This document shows, one piece after another, positions 9,301 to 19,065 of a stretch of DNA of 34,776 nt. The stretch lies in assembly GCA_003136395.1 (NCBI GenBank), contig PLEH01000291.1, forward strand, positions 1 through 34,776, given 5' to 3'. Each line of letters opens with the position of its first letter. The stretch's first letter is position 1. The stretch is from Phenylobacterium sp. (GTDB taxonomy: Bacteria; Pseudomonadota; Alphaproteobacteria; Caulobacterales; Caulobacteraceae). Under the pieces are notes generated by a model, which searched no databases, was not told where the DNA came from, and was given only the letters and a program-made list of their open reading frames with translations. Position numbers and translations under genes: made by a program.

Positions 9301-10005
9301 TTGGCCGATCTGTCCGCCTTCGCGATCACGACCCGCTGGCCCGCCCAACACCCCGACCGGCTGCAGCTCTATTCGTTGCCGACGCCCAATGGCGTGAAAG
9401 TATCGATCATGCTGGAGGAGATCGGGCTGCCCTACGAGCCGCACCTGGTCGACATCGGCAAGGACGAGAGCCGGACCCCGGAGTTCCTCTCACTCAATCC
9501 GAACGGCAAGATCCCGGCGATCATCGATCCCGACGGGCCGGGCGGCCGGCCCATCGGGCTCTTCGAGTCCGGAGCGATCCTGGTCTATCTGGGGGAAAAG
9601 ACCGGCAAGCTGCTGCCGGCCGACCCGGCGCGGCGCTACGAGACGCTGGCCTGGGTGTTCTGGCAGGTGGGCGGTCCCGGGCCGATGTTCGGCCAGGTGG
9701 GGTTCTTCCATAAGTTCGCGGGCCGCGAATACGCGGACAAACGCCCACGCGACCGCTACGCCGCAGAGGCCAGGCGCCTGCTTGAGGTGCTCGAGGCGCG
9801 GCTGGAGGGCCGGCGGTGGATCATGGGTGATGACTTCACCATCGCCGACATCGCGATGCTGGGCATGGTGCGAAACCTGATCGGCTTCTATGGCGCGGGC
9901 GAGCTGGTGGACTACGCCCGTCTGAAGAACGTCCCGGCCTGGCTGGAGCGTGGTTTGGCGCGGCCGGCCGTGCAGCGCGGCCTGACAATCCCGAACCGCG
10001 GCTGA
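9301..10005 (+). CDS. Glutathione S-transferase, YghU/YfcG (Nu-class)-like
   Basis: RLQLYSLPTPNGVKVSIMLEEIGLPYEPHLVDI...NPNGKIPAIIDPDG...LFESGAILVYLGEKTG; TTG start at 9301 preferred over upstream ATG 9235. Confidence 0.85.
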   Translation: MADLSAFAITTRWPAQHPDRLQLYSLPTPNGVKVSIMLEEIGLPYEPHLVDIGKDESRTPEFLSLNPNGKIPAIIDPDGPGGRPIGLFESGAILVYLGEKTGKLLPADPARRYETLAWVFWQVGGPGPMFGQVGFFHKFAGREYADKRPRDRYAAEARRLLEVLEARLEGRRWIMGDDFTIADIAMLGMVRNLIGFYGAGELVDYARLKNVPAWLERGLARPAVQRGLTIPNRG

Positions 10006-10025
10006 GGCCCCGACCAAGGACGAAC

Positions 10026-10370
10026 ATGACGACGATCTACGGCATCAAGGCCTGCGACACGATGGTGAAGGCCCGCGCCTGGCTGGCGGATCACGGGGTC
10101 GCCTACGCCTTCCACGACTACAAGGCGCAGGGGATCGACCGCGGTCGTCTTGAAGCCTGGGCGCGGCAGGTGGGTTGGGAGGTGCTGCTCAACCGCTCGG
10201 GCACGACCTTCCGCAAGTTGCCGGACGCCGACAAGGCCGGCCTCACCGGGGCCAGGGCTATCGATCTGATGCTGGCCCAGCCGTCGATGATCAAGCGGCC
10301 AGTACTGGAGACCAGGGGTGAACTGACCGTGGGCTTCAAGCCGGAGATATACGCCGCCCGATTCGGCTAG
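10026..10370 (+). CDS. ArsC/Spx-family thioredoxin-fold protein (YffB-like)
   Basis: MTTIYGIKACDTMVKARAWL...YAFHDYKAQGI...LLNRSGTTFRKL...SMIKRPVL. Confidence 0.85.
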   Translation: MTTIYGIKACDTMVKARAWLADHGVAYAFHDYKAQGIDRGRLEAWARQVGWEVLLNRSGTTFRKLPDADKAGLTGARAIDLMLAQPSMIKRPVLETRGELTVGFKPEIYAARFG

Positions 10371-10418
10371 TTGCCCCCGGCGGCGCGCGCCCGAGCAGCA
10401 AGTTCACTCCGAAACCCA

Positions 10419-10440
10419 CCCCGCCGGGCGGTCGGCGGGG
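10419..10440. terminator. Candidate GC hairpin downstream of the ArsC-like gene
   Basis: CCCCGCCG (10419-10426), loop GGCGGT, CGGCGGGG (10433-10440); 8-bp perfect stem but no T-tract. Confidence 0.4.
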
Positions 10441-10572
10441 CCGTGGCTAGGGTGCGCGCGTAGGGCTAGGTTTGCGCCCTGCATCCGATCTGGGAGTCGG
10501 CGGCGACTACAGGGCAAAGGGCGGTGCGGGAAATCAGGTCCCGCCCGCCGCGGGTTCCAGGAGCTCAAGCTC

Positions 10573-11061
10573 ATGTTCTATTTTTTCAGCAGTTATTGGT
10601 GGTTGCTCTTTCCGATCGGGTTCTTCGTGTTCGGCGCCTGGGACCGCTGGCTCGCCTACAAGCGCAGCCGCGATCATCTGGACCTGCTGAGACACTACGC
10701 TGAGCAGGGCAAGGATCCGCCGCCCGAGCTGGTGCGCGGGGTCAGCGGCGACATGCCGGGCGGTCCGCTGCCCGGCGAGGCCCCCGGGGCCTATCCGCCG
10801 GGCTACGGCTACGGCGGCTATTGGGCGTCTCCGCGCTATATGCGGCGCGCCTATCGCCGCTACTACCGCTGGGGTCCGTACTGGCAGTGGCGCAGCGCCT
10901 TCGTTACCGGCGCGGTGGCTGTCGGCTTCTGGTGGGCGTCCGAGTACGCCGACTGGCCCGGCGCCGAGATGCCCTTTCGCCTCGTGGCGATCATCATGAC
11001 GGTCGTCGCAGTCGGCAACCTGGTCTTCGCGGTCATGGCGTCGACCTTCCGGGACAAATGA
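10573..11061 (+). CDS. Small membrane protein, Tyr/Gly-rich linker (cassette 1, gene 1)
   Basis: N-terminal TM (FYFFSSYWWLLFPIGFFVFG), cytoplasmic-looking LRHYAEQGKDPPPEL, C-terminal TM segments; stop overlaps next start (ATGA). Confidence 0.75.
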   Translation: MFYFFSSYWWLLFPIGFFVFGAWDRWLAYKRSRDHLDLLRHYAEQGKDPPPELVRGVSGDMPGGPLPGEAPGAYPPGYGYGGYWASPRYMRRAYRRYYRWGPYWQWRSAFVTGAVAVGFWWASEYADWPGAEMPFRLVAIIMTVVAVGNLVFAVMASTFRDK

Positions 11062-11597
11062 GCCCGGCGAGCCTCGATGAAGCGCTGGTCGCCGCCGCCC
11101 AGGGCGGATCGACGGAAGCCTTCTCGCGGCTCGTGGAGCGGCACCAGCAGCCGCTGCGCGCCTTCCTGCGCCGGGCCTGCGGCGACTGGGTCCAGGCCGA
11201 CGATCTGGCCCAGGAGACCTTCCTGGCGGCCTGGTCACGAATCGGGCGGCTCAAGGCTGGAGCTAGCGTCAGGGCCTGGTTGTGCGGGATCGGCTACAAC
11301 AAGCATCTGACGGCGGTGCGCTCGGCCGGACGCGAGCGGGCCCGCGCCGCGGTCTACGAAGCCGATCGCGACGAGACGGTCGACGCGCCGGCCGAGGACA
11401 AGCTGGCCCTGGAGCGGGCGATGGCCGACCTGCCGGCGGAACAGCGGGCCTGTGTGGCGCTTTGTCTGGCTGCTGATTTCAGTCATGCCGAAGCGGCGGA
11501 AGCATTAGATATGCCGTTGGGGACGGTGAAGAGCCATGTATCGCGGGGCCGCGCGCGGCTTCTGCAGGCGTTGGGAGTGTGTGATGACGCAAGCTGA
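11058..11597 (+). CDS. ECF-type RNA polymerase sigma factor (cassette 1, gene 2)
   Basis: Sigma region 2 (RLVERHQQPLRAFLRRACGDWVQADDLAQETFLAAW) and region 4 (LPAEQRACVALCLAADFSHAEAAEALDMPLGTVKSHVSRGRARL). Confidence 0.9.
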   Translation: MSPASLDEALVAAAQGGSTEAFSRLVERHQQPLRAFLRRACGDWVQADDLAQETFLAAWSRIGRLKAGASVRAWLCGIGYNKHLTAVRSAGRERARAAVYEADRDETVDAPAEDKLALERAMADLPAEQRACVALCLAADFSHAEAAEALDMPLGTVKSHVSRGRARLLQALGVCDDAS

Positions 11598-11892
11598 TGA
11601 TCACTTGAAAGCCCTGTTCGCCCTGGACGAACCCGCGGCCCGGGACCCGGTATTCTCCACCGCGGTGATGGAAAAGGTGATGCGCCGGCGCTTCCAGGAA
11701 GACGTGGCGCTGCTCTCCGGTCTCAGCGTGGTGGGCGGTGGCGCGTTCTGGCTGCTCTGGCCGACTCTGCAGCCGGTCGTGGTGTCGCTTTCGCAGGGAC
11801 TTGCCCCGGCGTTGGGGGCCATCGCGCTGGCGGCGGGCGCTCTGGTGATCCTTGGAGCACGGCCCAGTTCGGCGCTGGACCTTGGATCATGA
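11584..11892 (+). CDS. Small TM protein, putative sigma-factor partner (cassette 1, gene 3)
   Basis: Overlaps sigma gene by 14 nt; N-terminal HLKALFALDEPAARDPVFSTAVMEKVMRRR then hydrophobic segments; no HxxxCxxC zinc motif. Confidence 0.65.
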   Translation: MTQADDHLKALFALDEPAARDPVFSTAVMEKVMRRRFQEDVALLSGLSVVGGGAFWLLWPTLQPVVVSLSQGLAPALGAIALAAGALVILGARPSSALDLGS

Positions 11893-11997
11893 CCAAGATT
11901 TCACGCTACAATCTGCATCTGACGATCGCCGCCTAAGCCTCTTCCTTATCAGAGATGGGGCTTTGTCGGTCCCGGTCGAGACAAGGGAGAGATTAAG

Positions 11998-12387
11998 ATG
12001 GAAGCTGTATTCATCATCGCGATCATATTCGGATCGATCGCCGCCGTTTGTATCGTTCCGTTCTACATCCGCTCGCAGGAACGGATTCGAATCCAGGAAA
12101 CCCTGCGCGCCGCCATCGAGAAGGGCCAACCGCTGCCCACCGAGATGATGGCGACCATGGAAACCGCAGCCCGCAACGTGAACCTGCGCGCCGCGCCGTC
12201 GCCCAGCCGCGATCTGCGCACCGGAATCATCTGGCTGGGCGTTGGTCTAGGCTTCGTCGCCATGGGCGTCGCCCTGGGCTACGAAGAGCCGGAATCGACG
12301 ATCCCGATGATCGCCTTGGCGGCGTTCCCGGTGTTCATCGGCCTGGCCTTCATCGTGCTCAGCTTCGTCAACCGGACCAAGAGCTAG
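11998..12387 (+). CDS. Small membrane protein, DUF6249-like (cassette 2, gene 1)
   Basis: N-terminal TM (VFIIAIIFGSIAAVCIVPFYI), IQETLRAAIEKGQPLPTEMM, then two C-terminal TM segments. Confidence 0.72.
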   Translation: MEAVFIIAIIFGSIAAVCIVPFYIRSQERIRIQETLRAAIEKGQPLPTEMMATMETAARNVNLRAAPSPSRDLRTGIIWLGVGLGFVAMGVALGYEEPESTIPMIALAAFPVFIGLAFIVLSFVNRTKS

Positions 12388-12414
12388 TCACTGGCTTAGC
12401 CGGGGGAACAGCCC

Positions 12415-12999
12415 ATGCCGGGCTCAAGACATTCACGGTTCGCTAGCCTGCACGACGTGGAGCTGTGCTCCCACGCCGCGACGGGGGAAAGACGGGCCTT
12501 CGGGGAACTGGTGCGTCGCCATGGTTCGGCGGTGCGCGGCGTGCTGCGCCGGATGGGGGCTCAGTCCGCCGAAGCTGACGATGTGGCCCAGGACGCGTTC
12601 CTCACCGCCTTCGAGCGGGTCGCCGAATTTCGCGGCGAGGGAACCTTCGCGGGCTGGGTGAAGAAGATCGCTGCGAGGCTCTATCTGCGCCGCCTGCAGC
12701 GGGACCGGAAACTGGGCCTGATGACGGCCGAGCCGGTCGAAGACGAGGCCGAGGCGCCGCGCGGCGACGCCGATGCGACGATCGACCTCGAAGAGGCGCT
12801 GAAGGTGCTTGGGCCCGTGGAAAGGCTCTGCGTCACCATGTGCTTTGGAGCAGGACTTTCTCATACGGAAGCGGCTGAGGCCTTGAACCTGCCACTTGGA
12901 ACGGTCAAATCCCATGTCAAACGTGGTCTGGAAAAACTCAGAACGCGACTGGCGCCGGAGCACGGCGTCGTTTTGGAAGGGAGGCGTGGCAATGGTTGA
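12415..12999 (+). CDS. ECF-type RNA polymerase sigma factor (cassette 2, gene 2)
   Basis: AFGELVRRHGSAVRGVLRRMGAQSAEADDVAQDAFLTAFERV and LSHTEAAEALNLPLGTVKSHVKRGLEKLRTRL. Confidence 0.9.
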   Translation: MPGSRHSRFASLHDVELCSHAATGERRAFGELVRRHGSAVRGVLRRMGAQSAEADDVAQDAFLTAFERVAEFRGEGTFAGWVKKIAARLYLRRLQRDRKLGLMTAEPVEDEAEAPRGDADATIDLEEALKVLGPVERLCVTMCFGAGLSHTEAAEALNLPLGTVKSHVKRGLEKLRTRLAPEHGVVLEGRRGNG

Positions 13000-13369
13000 G
13001 CTCGATTTCGAGCGTCGGCTCGAGCGTCTCTTCGCCGATTATCCGGAACTGCCGGACGCCGGATCCTTTGCCGAGCGCGTGGAGCGCCGGCTCGACGCCG
13101 GGTGGACCGCAAGGCGCTGGCTCATCGGCGCGGCAGGCGTGGTCGGTGGCGTGATCGGCGCCAGCCAGCTGATGCTGTCCAATGTCTTCCAGCGGGTGGA
13201 GACGGCCGGCGATTCCGCGCGCCTGCTCACCTCCAGCCTCAATCACATCTCCACCGGCACGGACTGGGTCGCGGCGCTCTCGAACGGCGGGACGGCGGTC
13301 TGGGTGGCGGCGGGCCTCGCCGTGATCATGATGGGCTTCGTGCTGACCCGTGTGATCGGCGAGATCTGA
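12992..13369 (+). CDS. Small TM protein, putative sigma-factor partner (cassette 2, gene 3)
   Basis: Overlaps sigma gene by 8 nt; N-terminal RRLERLFADYPELPDAGSFAERVERRL, two TM segments; no HxxxCxxC zinc motif. Confidence 0.65.
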   Translation: MVELDFERRLERLFADYPELPDAGSFAERVERRLDAGWTARRWLIGAAGVVGGVIGASQLMLSNVFQRVETAGDSARLLTSSLNHISTGTDWVAALSNGGTAVWVAAGLAVIMMGFVLTRVIGEI

Positions 13370-13491
13370 CGCCGATCCCCGCGCTTGCGGCCTCATTTCG
13401 AGCCCCCTGAGGATCGGTTGCGGCGCGCGTCGGCGCGCTATAGGTTCCCGGCCTCTGAAATGCCGCGCCAAATTCTGTCCGGAGTCCCCGA

Positions 13492-14283
13492 TTGAGCGAT
13501 CTGTTTGACGAGGTCGAGGAGCAGCTTCGCTCCGACCGCTACCGGGCGCTTGCGCGCAAGAGCGCGCCGTGGGTGCTTGCCGCAGCGGCGGCCGCGCTCA
13601 TCGTCGCGTTGGGGATCTGGGGCTGGCAGCAGTACCAGCAGCAAACCACCGACAAGGCGTCCGAGCAGTACGCCGCCGGCCTGACCGCCTTCGCTCAGGG
13701 CGACAAGGGCAAGGCCGAGCAGCTTTGGGGCGAGGTCGCCAAGTCGCCGGCCAAGGCCTTCAGCTCGCTGGCCCTGATGCAGCTTGGCGGCGTGAAGATC
13801 GCCTCCGGCAAGCCCGACGACGTCAAGGCCGCGGTCGCTCTGTTCGACCAGGCCGCCGCCGCGGCGCCCGACGATATCCTGGGGGACGCCGCGCGCCTCA
13901 AATCCGCCTTCGCGATCCTCGACACCGCTCCTTTCTCGGAAGTGGAGGGGCGATTGGCGCCGCTGATGAAAGACGGTCACCCTTATCGGGTGCAGGCGCG
14001 TGAGGCGCTGGCCTTCGCCAAGCTCCTGAAGGGCGACATGGCCGGCGCACGCGCCGACTTCGTGGTGATCACCGGCACGCTCGATGCGCCCGAGGGCGCG
14101 CGCCAGCGGGCGCAGGCCGCCATGGGCCTTATCGACACCGGCTCGGCCAAGGCCGTGCCGGCCGCGGTGAAGGCCGCGCTCGCCCTGCCGCCGCCGATGC
14201 TCGTGGGACCCGGCGGCGTGCCGATGGGTCTGGCTCCCCAAGCTCAAGAGGGGGCACAAGACCAAGCGCCGGGCCCGCAATGA
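13492..14283 (+). CDS. TPR-like membrane-anchored protein (YfgM-like)
   Basis: Single N-terminal TM, alpha-helical TPR-like repeats, directly upstream of bamB-der as yfgM is in E. coli; TTG start. Confidence 0.75.
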   Translation: MSDLFDEVEEQLRSDRYRALARKSAPWVLAAAAAALIVALGIWGWQQYQQQTTDKASEQYAAGLTAFAQGDKGKAEQLWGEVAKSPAKAFSSLALMQLGGVKIASGKPDDVKAAVALFDQAAAAAPDDILGDAARLKSAFAILDTAPFSEVEGRLAPLMKDGHPYRVQAREALAFAKLLKGDMAGARADFVVITGTLDAPEGARQRAQAAMGLIDTGSAKAVPAAVKAALALPPPMLVGPGGVPMGLAPQAQEGAQDQAPGPQ

Positions 14284-15665
14284 CGCCTCGCGCCAAGAGT
14301 CTCATCGCCGTCCTGATGATCGCTGCGCTGGGCGCGAGCGGCTGCTCGACGATCAGCAATCTGAATCCCTTCAAGGGTAAGGACACCAAGGAGGTCGCCA
14401 CCGAAGGTGATCGCATCTCCATCATCGCGGCCGACCAGAAGCTCGAGCCGGCCGAAGCGCTGAAGAACGTCGACTTCGCGCTGCCGCCGCCTGAGACCAT
14501 GGCGGACTGGCCGCTGCCCGGCGGCACGCCCGAGCAGCTGGTCGGCAACATCACCGCTGCGCCTGACCTCTCGATCGCCTGGCGCAAGAACATCGGCATG
14601 GCTTCGAAACAGGGCGAGCTGATCACTGCGCCGCCGGTTGCGGCGGGCGGACGGGTGTTCACCATCGACGCCCAGGCCGAGGTCAGCGCGCACGACGCCC
14701 GGACGGGCGCCGGCATCTGGCGCGTGAATATGCGGCCCAACGACAACAAACGCGACCGCGAAGGGTTCGGCGGCGGCCTGGCCTACGCCGACGGGAAGCT
14801 CTACATGACCTCCGGCTTCCGGCTGGTCGCCCAGATCGACGCCGCGACCGGCCGCGTGGGCTGGCGCACCCGCACCGAGCAGCCGATCCACGGCGCCCCC
14901 ACGGTGTTCGGCGGCCGCGTGATGGCCGTGGCCCTGGACAACACGCTGCTGACCTTCGACGCCGCCACCGGCGCGTCGGGCTGGAGCTATCAGGCGCTCT
15001 CGGAATCGGCTCGGATCCTCTCCTCGTCGAGCCCGGCGGTCTCCGGCGACACCGTGGTGGCGTCCTTTGGCTCCGGAGAGCTGGTGGCGTTGCGCACCGC
15101 CAATGGCAACGACCTGTGGAACGTCGCCCTGTCGCAGGCGAGCCGCACCAGCGCGCTCTCCGAGATCCGCGACATCGCCGGCCGCCCGGTGATCTACAAT
15201 GGCGACGTCTTCGCGGTCAGCCACTCCGGCGTCTTCGCCGCGACCGACCTGCGCACAGGCCAGGCGCGCTGGACGCTTCCGGTGGTGGGCATCACCTCGC
15301 CCCTGCCGGCCGGCGACGTGGTCTATGTGGTCGCCACCGACGGCAAGCTGATCTGCGCCGCCCGCGAGACGGGCCAGATCTACTGGATCCACGACATGAA
15401 CACCGGCTACGTGGCCAAGAAGAAGGGCGGCTTCTGGGGTATCGGCGCCCGGACGGTCGCCAAGCCGTTGTGGTCCAACCCGATCCTGGTCAACAGCCGC
15501 CTGGTGCTGGTGTCGTCGACCGGCCAGCTCGAAGCGCTCAACGCCAAGACCGGAGCGGTCGAACGCAAGGTCGAGCTGGGTGGGCCGGCGCTGATCGGGC
15601 CGATCGTGGCGGGCAATATGATCTATGTGGTCACCGACAACGCCCAGCTGATCGCGCTGCGCTGA
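14280..15665 (+). CDS. bamB: Outer membrane assembly lipoprotein BamB (PQQ-like beta-propeller)
   Basis: Lipobox ([19 protein letters not shown]), repeated propeller blades ([43 protein letters not shown]). Confidence 0.87.
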   Translation: MTPRAKSLIAVLMIAALGASGCSTISNLNPFKGKDTKEVATEGDRISIIAADQKLEPAEALKNVDFALPPPETMADWPLPGGTPEQLVGNITAAPDLSIAWRKNIGMASKQGELITAPPVAAGGRVFTIDAQAEVSAHDARTGAGIWRVNMRPNDNKRDREGFGGGLAYADGKLYMTSGFRLVAQIDAATGRVGWRTRTEQPIHGAPTVFGGRVMAVALDNTLLTFDAATGASGWSYQALSESARILSSSSPAVSGDTVVASFGSGELVALRTANGNDLWNVALSQASRTSALSEIRDIAGRPVIYNGDVFAVSHSGVFAATDLRTGQARWTLPVVGITSPLPAGDVVYVVATDGKLICAARETGQIYWIHDMNTGYVAKKKGGFWGIGARTVAKPLWSNPILVNSRLVLVSSTGQLEALNAKTGAVERKVELGGPALIGPIVAGNMIYVVTDNAQLIALR

Positions 15666-15690
15666 CCGTTTTTGGTCTATAGCTGAGCCC

Positions 15691-17289
15691 ATGACGCTGA
15701 AACTCGCGATCGTCGGGCGTCCCAACGTCGGTAAATCCACGCTGTTCAATCGGCTGGCGGGCAGGAAACTCGCCATCGTCGACGACCAGCCGGGCGTCAC
15801 CCGCGACCGGCGCTTCGGCACCGGGCGCATCGGCGACCTCGATCTCGAACTGATCGACACGGCCGGCTTCGAGGACCTCACCGACGACAGCCTCGAGGCG
15901 CGGATGCGCGTCCAGACCGAGCTCGCCATCGACGACGCCGACGTGGCCCTCTTCGTCATCGACAGCCGAGAGGGCGTCACCCCGATCGACGAGGTGTTCG
16001 CGGAAATCCTGCGCCGGCGCGACAAGCCGGTGGTGCTGGCCGCCAACAAGGCCGAGGGCCGGGCCGGCGAGAGCGGCATCCTAGAGGCCTTTGGGCTGGG
16101 CCTCGGCGAGCCGGTGCCGATCTCCGCCGAGCACGGGGAGGGCATGGCCGACCTCTACGCGGCGCTGATCGCGGTGGCGCCCGACCAGAGCGACCACGAC
16201 GACGATGACGGCGACAAGGCGGTGAAGATCGCCATCGTCGGCCGTCCCAACGCCGGCAAGTCGACGCTGGTCAACAAGCTGATCGGCGAAGACCGCATGC
16301 TGACGGGCCCGGAGGCCGGCATCACCCGCGACGCCATTCCGGTCGACTGGACCTGGGGCGACAAGGCCGTGCGGCTGGTGGACACCGCGGGTCTGCGGCG
16401 CAAGGCCAAGGTGCAGGAGAAGCTGGAGAAGCTCTCCACCCACGACTCCATCCGCGCCATCACCTTCGCCGAGATCGTTATCCTGGTGATGGACGCCACC
16501 CACCCCTTCGAGATCCAGGACCTGCAGATCGCCGACCTCGTTGAGCGGGAAGGTCGTGGGCTCGTTTTCGTCCTGGCCAAGTGGGATCTGGTGGAGGACC
16601 AGCAAGCGACGCTCGCCCATATCGTCGACGAGGCGCAACGCCAGCTGCCGCAGGTGCGCGGCGCGCCGATCATCGCGCTGTCGGCCGAGACGGGCAGGGG
16701 CCTCGAAAAGCTGATGCCGGCGGTCTTCAAGACCCACGCCGACTGGTCGACCAAGGTGAAGACCCGCGATCTCAACGACTGGCTGAAGATGGCCACCGAG
16801 CGCCATCCGCCGCCGGCGGTGAGCGGGCGGCGGATCAAGCCCAAGTACATGGCCCAGACCAAGTCGCGCCCGCCGACCTTCGTCCTATTCGCCAGCCGCG
16901 CCGACCAGCTGCCGGAGAGCTATCGCCGCTACCTGGTCAACTCGATCCGCGAGAGCTTCGAGCTGCCCGGCGTGCCGATCCGCATCACCGTGAAGTCGAA
17001 CAAGAACCCCTACGCCGAGGGCGAGGAGAAGTCCGGCCAGGGCTCGGCGCGCGCGCCGTTCGGCGAGGTGCTGCCCAAGACCGGCCTGAAGGCCAAGACC
17101 CGGATCGCCGCCGCCGCCAGGGCCAAGGCAGGCGCGGCGGGCAAGCCCAAGCTGTTCGGCAAGGCGAAACCCCAGGGCCCAAAGGCCAAGGCCGGCAACC
17201 CGCGCGGGCGGGCGGCGAAACTCCTGCGGCCCGGCACTAAGCCGAAGCGAGCGTCCCGGCCGCCTTCCAGTGGGCGAAGACCACGTTAG
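15691..17289 (+). CDS. der: Ribosome biogenesis GTPase Der (EngA)
   Basis: Two G domains ([44 protein letters not shown]) and KH-like C-terminus; Lys/Arg/Ala-rich tail. Confidence 0.95.
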   Translation: MTLKLAIVGRPNVGKSTLFNRLAGRKLAIVDDQPGVTRDRRFGTGRIGDLDLELIDTAGFEDLTDDSLEARMRVQTELAIDDADVALFVIDSREGVTPIDEVFAEILRRRDKPVVLAANKAEGRAGESGILEAFGLGLGEPVPISAEHGEGMADLYAALIAVAPDQSDHDDDDGDKAVKIAIVGRPNAGKSTLVNKLIGEDRMLTGPEAGITRDAIPVDWTWGDKAVRLVDTAGLRRKAKVQEKLEKLSTHDSIRAITFAEIVILVMDATHPFEIQDLQIADLVEREGRGLVFVLAKWDLVEDQQATLAHIVDEAQRQLPQVRGAPIIALSAETGRGLEKLMPAVFKTHADWSTKVKTRDLNDWLKMATERHPPPAVSGRRIKPKYMAQTKSRPPTFVLFASRADQLPESYRRYLVNSIRESFELPGVPIRITVKSNKNPYAEGEEKSGQGSARAPFGEVLPKTGLKAKTRIAAAARAKAGAAGKPKLFGKAKPQGPKAKAGNPRGRAAKLLRPGTKPKRASRPPSSGRRPR

Positions 17290-17995
17290 CGTGCGGCAGG
17301 CCGAGGTCCGCCTGCGCCAGCTCCACGATCAGGGGACCGATCTCCGAGGGATCGGTGACGGTCGCGGGATCCTCGCCCGGCATGGCCTCGGCCCGCATCT
17401 TGGTGCGCATGGTGTTGGGGTCGAGCAGGACAGCGCGGACCTTGGTCTGCTCCAGTTCATCGGCCCAGGTGCGCACCAGGTGCTCCATCCCGGCCTTGGT
17501 GACGCCGTAGGGGCCCCAGAAGGCCTTGGGCCGAGCGACGCGGCCGGTGGTCAGGAAGATGGCCCGTCCGGCCTCAGAGCCGCGCAGCAGCGGCTCCATG
17601 GCGCGGATCAGGCGATGGGTGGCCGTCAGGTTGACCGCCACCACCCGGTCCCACTGTTTGGGCTCGATGTGGCTGACCGGGGTCATGGGACCGAGGATCG
17701 CCGCGGCATGGACGATCACGTCGACCCGGCCGAACCGCTGATGCAGCGCCAGGCCCAGCTGATCGAGACCGTCGCCTTCGGTGATATCCAGCGGCACGAG
17801 GGTCGCAGGCTCCCCGGTGGCGGCCCGGATCTCGTCGTCGAGCTCGGTGAGGCCGCCTTCGGTGCGGGCGACGGCCACCACATGGGCGCCGGCCATGGCG
17901 AGCGCGAGGGCGGAGGCGCGGCCGATGCCGCGGCTGGCGCCGGTGACGAGGGCGATCTTGCCAGAGAGGGGCTTGTCGGCGAAGGGCAGGGACAT
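17237..17995 (-). CDS. SDR family NAD(P)-dependent oxidoreductase
   Basis: [21 protein letters not shown] Rossmann motif, [18 protein letters not shown] catalytic Y-x3-K. Confidence 0.9.
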   Translation of the reverse strand: MSLPFADKPLSGKIALVTGASRGIGRASALALAMAGAHVVAVARTEGGLTELDDEIRAATGEPATLVPLDITEGDGLDQLGLALHQRFGRVDVIVHAAAILGPMTPVSHIEPKQWDRVVAVNLTATHRLIRAMEPLLRGSEAGRAIFLTTGRVARPKAFWGPYGVTKAGMEHLVRTWADELEQTKVRAVLLDPNTMRTKMRAEAMPGEDPATVTDPSEIGPLIVELAQADLGLPHANVVFAHWKAAGTLASA

Positions 17996-18006
17996 GGGGC
18001 GGGTGT

Positions 18007-19065
18007 CTAGCCCGTCACCGCGTCCAGGTCAGCCCGCTTTGCGTAGCGCTGGGCGATCACGGCGCAGGCCATGAGCTGGATCTGGTGGAAGAGCATCAGG
18101 GGGAGCAGCGCCAGGCCGGCGGTGGCGGCCGGGAACAGGACGCCGGCCATGGGCACCCCGCTCGCCAGGCTCTTCTTCGACCCGCAGAAGACGATGGCGA
18201 TCTCGTCGGGGGTGGCGAACCTCAGCGTCCGGGCGGCGAGGAAGGTGGTGGTCAGGGCGGCGGCCAACAGCGCCGAACAGATGACCAGCAGGCGGGCGAG
18301 GTCCATCGCGCCGATCTGCGACCAGACGCCTCCGACCACGGCGCTCGAAAAGGCGGTGTAGACCACCAGCAGGATCGAGCCGCGATCGACGATCTGAACC
18401 AGCTTCGCGTGCGCCGAGACCCAGCTGCCGATCCAGCGGCGCAGGAGCTGGCCGGCCACGAACGGGAAGAGCAGCTGCAGGACGATGGCCCAGGCCGACC
18501 CGGGCGAGATCGCGCCCTTGGCGTGGAGCAGGAGGCCCACCAGGATCGGGGTCAACACAATGCCCAGCAGGTTGGAGGCCGAAGCCGCGGCCACGGCGGC
18601 GGCGACATTGCCCCGGGCGATCACCGTGAAGCCGATGGACGACTGGATGGTCGACGGCAGGCAACCCAGGAAGACGATGCCGCCCGCCAGCGCCGGCGGC
18701 GTGATCCAGGCGGGCAAGGCCGCGATTCCGAGGCAGAGCAGGGGGAAGAGCAGATAGGTCGCGCCCAGCACCACCAGGTGCAGCCGCCAGTGGGTCAGGC
18801 CGCCGACCACCGCCACGCGGCTGAGGCGGGCGCCATGCAGGAAGAACACCAGGCCGATGGCCACCTTGGTCGCCCAGCCGAAGCCGACGGCCGCCTCGCC
18901 GCGCGCCGGCAGGAACGAGGCGGCGATCACCATCGAGACGATCAGCAGGAGATAGGTGTCGATCTTCAGGCGGCTGAGGATGCCTCCGGTCTGCGCCTTG
19001 CGACCGGCCCCCACCGCTTCGCGGTTCCCCTCCCCCGAGGGGGGAGGAACGCTCGCTTTGCTCAC
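18007..19065 (-). CDS. Bile acid:sodium symporter family protein (YfeH/Rch1-like)
   Basis: Multiple TM segments; VAIGLVFFLHGARLSR, GCLPSTIQSSIGFTVIARGNVAAAVAAASASNLLGI, FCGSKKSLASGVPMAGVLFP. Annotated GTG start at 19065 is doubtful (see findings). Confidence 0.85.
   Translation of the reverse strand: MSKASVPPPSGEGNREAVGAGRKAQTGGILSRLKIDTYLLLIVSMVIAASFLPARGEAAVGFGWATKVAIGLVFFLHGARLSRVAVVGGLTHWRLHLVVLGATYLLFPLLCLGIAALPAWITPPALAGGIVFLGCLPSTIQSSIGFTVIARGNVAAAVAAASASNLLGIVLTPILVGLLLHAKGAISPGSAWAIVLQLLFPFVAGQLLRRWIGSWVSAHAKLVQIVDRGSILLVVYTAFSSAVVGGVWSQIGAMDLARLLVICSALLAAALTTTFLAARTLRFATPDEIAIVFCGSKKSLASGVPMAGVLFPAATAGLALLPLMLFHQIQLMACAVIAQRYAKRADLDAVTG
19033..19055. repeat. GC-rich inverted repeat at the purF/symporter junction
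   Basis: TTCCCCTCCCCCGAGGGGGGAGGAA: near-perfect stem; lies within the codons for VPPPSGEGN of the longest symporter ORF. Confidence 0.6.
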
